NCBI GenBank assembly: GCA_030601485.1
Contig: JAUVTO010000097.1
Coordinates: forward strand, 1 to 6,631
DNA: 6,631 nt
Direction: 5' to 3'
Source of the DNA: Desulfobacterales bacterium
GTDB lineage: Bacteria; Desulfobacterota; Desulfobacteria; Desulfobacterales; UBA11574
The translations under genes and the position numbers were made by a program. The notes beneath the pieces are model-generated. The model saw only the letters and a program-made list of their open reading frames with translations, was not told the DNA's origin and did no database searches. Below, one piece after another: positions 5,815 through 6,631 of this stretch; position 1 is the stretch's first letter; each line of letters begins with the position of its first letter.

Positions 5815-6363
5815 ATGAAGCTGGGAAGATGGTTAATATGTTTTCTGATGGTGTCACTTCCCCTGTCGACTTCCGCCGAATTTTATAGATATATTGATGA
5901 AAAAGGGAACATTCACTACACAGACGATTTAAGCACAGTTCCTGAAAATCAACAGACCGATATTTATGAATACAGTGAATCTCAACGTAATGCGTATGAT
6001 AATCAGAAGGATGAGCAAAGCGCGGTGAAATTACGGCCTTTATCTGAACAGAACCAAGTCCGTGATCAAAATGAAGCAAATGATCTTGCTGAAACAAAAA
6101 GACATCTTGACCGAAAAAAGCAGGAGTTTGATAAAGAATATAAGGCGTTGATGCAAGAAAGAGCCCGGATTACAAAAGACAATAAAAATCTAAGATCCAG
6201 AGCAGCGGCAAAGAAATATAATAAAGTCATATCGATATTTAATGAGAAAATAGCGGATTACGAAACAAGAAAAAAGGTATTCGACGCTGAAGTTGAAGAA
6301 TATAATGCCGGGGTTAAAAAAGACTTTTTAAAGAGATTAGAGGCTTCTCCCCAATCTGAATAA
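5815..6363 (+). CDS. Exported DUF4124-domain protein with coiled-coil tail
   Basis: I start at ATG 5815 (182 residues), since AAAGG (5803-5807) lies 7 bases upstream. An in-frame TTG at 5788 has no ribosome-binding site and would put nine charged residues before the signal peptide. Residues 1-21 (MKLGRWLICFLMVSLPLSTSA) form a signal peptide, with cleavage likely before EFYRY. Residues 22-45 carry the DUF4124 signature: an aromatic FYRYIDEKGN, then IHYTDD. Residues about 90-175 are Lys/Glu/Arg/Gln-rich and helical, with a likely coiled coil. The protein should be periplasmic or outer-membrane-associated; DUF4124 has no settled function. It stands alone between two palindromic elements. The tail could be a spacer or oligomerisation segment. 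Confidence 0.85.
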   Translation: MKLGRWLICFLMVSLPLSTSAEFYRYIDEKGNIHYTDDLSTVPENQQTDIYEYSESQRNAYDNQKDEQSAVKLRPLSEQNQVRDQNEANDLAETKRHLDRKKQEFDKEYKALMQERARITKDNKNLRSRAAAKKYNKVISIFNEKIADYETRKKVFDAEVEEYNAGVKKDFLKRLEASPQSE

Positions 6364-6478
6364 TGGAATGAGGGAGAGCATTTCATTATTTTATTCCCAT
6401 GGCACAGGCAGGCTGCCGTTAAAAACCGGGTGATGTTGCTCTTGCTTAGAGCGGAATAGAATGGACACTAATTACTTT

Positions 6479-6631
6479 TGATGAACTCGTAAAAAGTCCG
6501 ATTTAGACGGTTTTGTAAAAAGTTCAAATTCAAGGCGTGCAAATTTTGTAATCATGAGGCGTACTTTTCGTACGTTGAATGATTACGAAATGCAGCACAA
6601 CGCAGAAGTTGGACTTTTTACGAGACCGTCA
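6479..6631. repeat. MITE-like 153-bp palindromic element
   Basis: Terminal inverted repeats contain CTCGTAAAAAGTCC (6486-6499) and its exact complement GGACTTTTTACGAG (6611-6624). They extend outward, imperfectly, to TGA at 6479-6481 and TCA at 6629-6631. Near the centre a second stem pairs 6543-6555 with 6579-6591 (13 bp, one wobble, including GTAATCAT/ATGATTAC), and inside it CGTAC (6560-6564) pairs with GTACG (6570-6574). A partial internal copy of the end (GTAAAAAGTTCAAAT) occurs near 6515-6529. There is no ORF. The right end coincides with the window edge, so a target-site duplication cannot be assessed. Confidence 0.7.

Noticed and set aside
6364..6478. Terminator or small gene after the DUF4124 gene
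   Set aside because: GGAAT/ATTCC near 6363-6400 forms only a weak, interrupted stem without a U-run, and no short frame has a ribosome-binding site. I see nothing supportable here.
1..6631. Defence, toxin-antitoxin, phage or other new multi-gene system
   Set aside because: All larger genes are housekeeping chaperonin/HflC genes, an FmdB protein or envelope proteins. No nuclease, transposase, integrase or toxin signature is visible.

Overview
The window reads as a chromosomal segment of a Gram-negative, AT-leaning bacterium. It is most likely a Desulfobacterota (former Deltaproteobacteria) member of the Desulfobacterales type. That placement is an inference from protein flavour (HflC, FmdB-type zinc ribbon, GroES/GroEL with a GGM tail, DUF4124 protein) and from the style of the intergenic palindromes. 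No rRNA or marker tree was available.

Left part (1-1180): the probable last codons of hflK overlap the start of hflC, which encodes a membrane-anchored band-7/SPFH protein that partners HflK around the FtsH protease. hflC ends at a strong hairpin with a T-run on one side and an A-run on the other, so it can terminate transcription from both directions. Facing hflC is a 32-residue, very basic reading frame on the minus strand with a TTG start and an almost perfect Shine-Dalgarno. It matches the bS22 / AURKAIP1-COX24 (mS38) family of tiny small-subunit ribosomal proteins. It is easily missed because of its size and non-ATG start.

Middle (1181-4385): a gene on the plus strand encodes an unrecognised 180-residue cytosolic protein with an HELIH zinc-protease-like motif. 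It is followed by an FmdB-family zinc-ribbon protein and the groES-groEL chaperonin operon, which closes with a textbook intrinsic terminator. Good sigma70-type promoters can be seen before the HELIH gene, before fmdB and before groES. No CIRCE operator is visible at groES.

Right part (4386-6631): a separate promoter drives an exported LysM protein whose C-terminal part appears to be two copies of one unrecognised beta-rich unit. A roughly 300-base gap follows, containing a structured repeat element. Then comes an exported DUF4124/coiled-coil protein, and finally a 153-bp MITE-like palindrome that reaches the window edge.

Taken together, the left two-thirds holds protein quality control and translation genes (HflC, bS22-like, chaperonin). 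The right third encodes cell-envelope proteins and carries non-coding repeats. I see no CRISPR array, tRNA, rRNA, transposase or defence system. The items most worth a second look are the bS22-like small gene, the HELIH protein family, the duplicated C-terminal unit of the LysM protein and the two palindromic elements.
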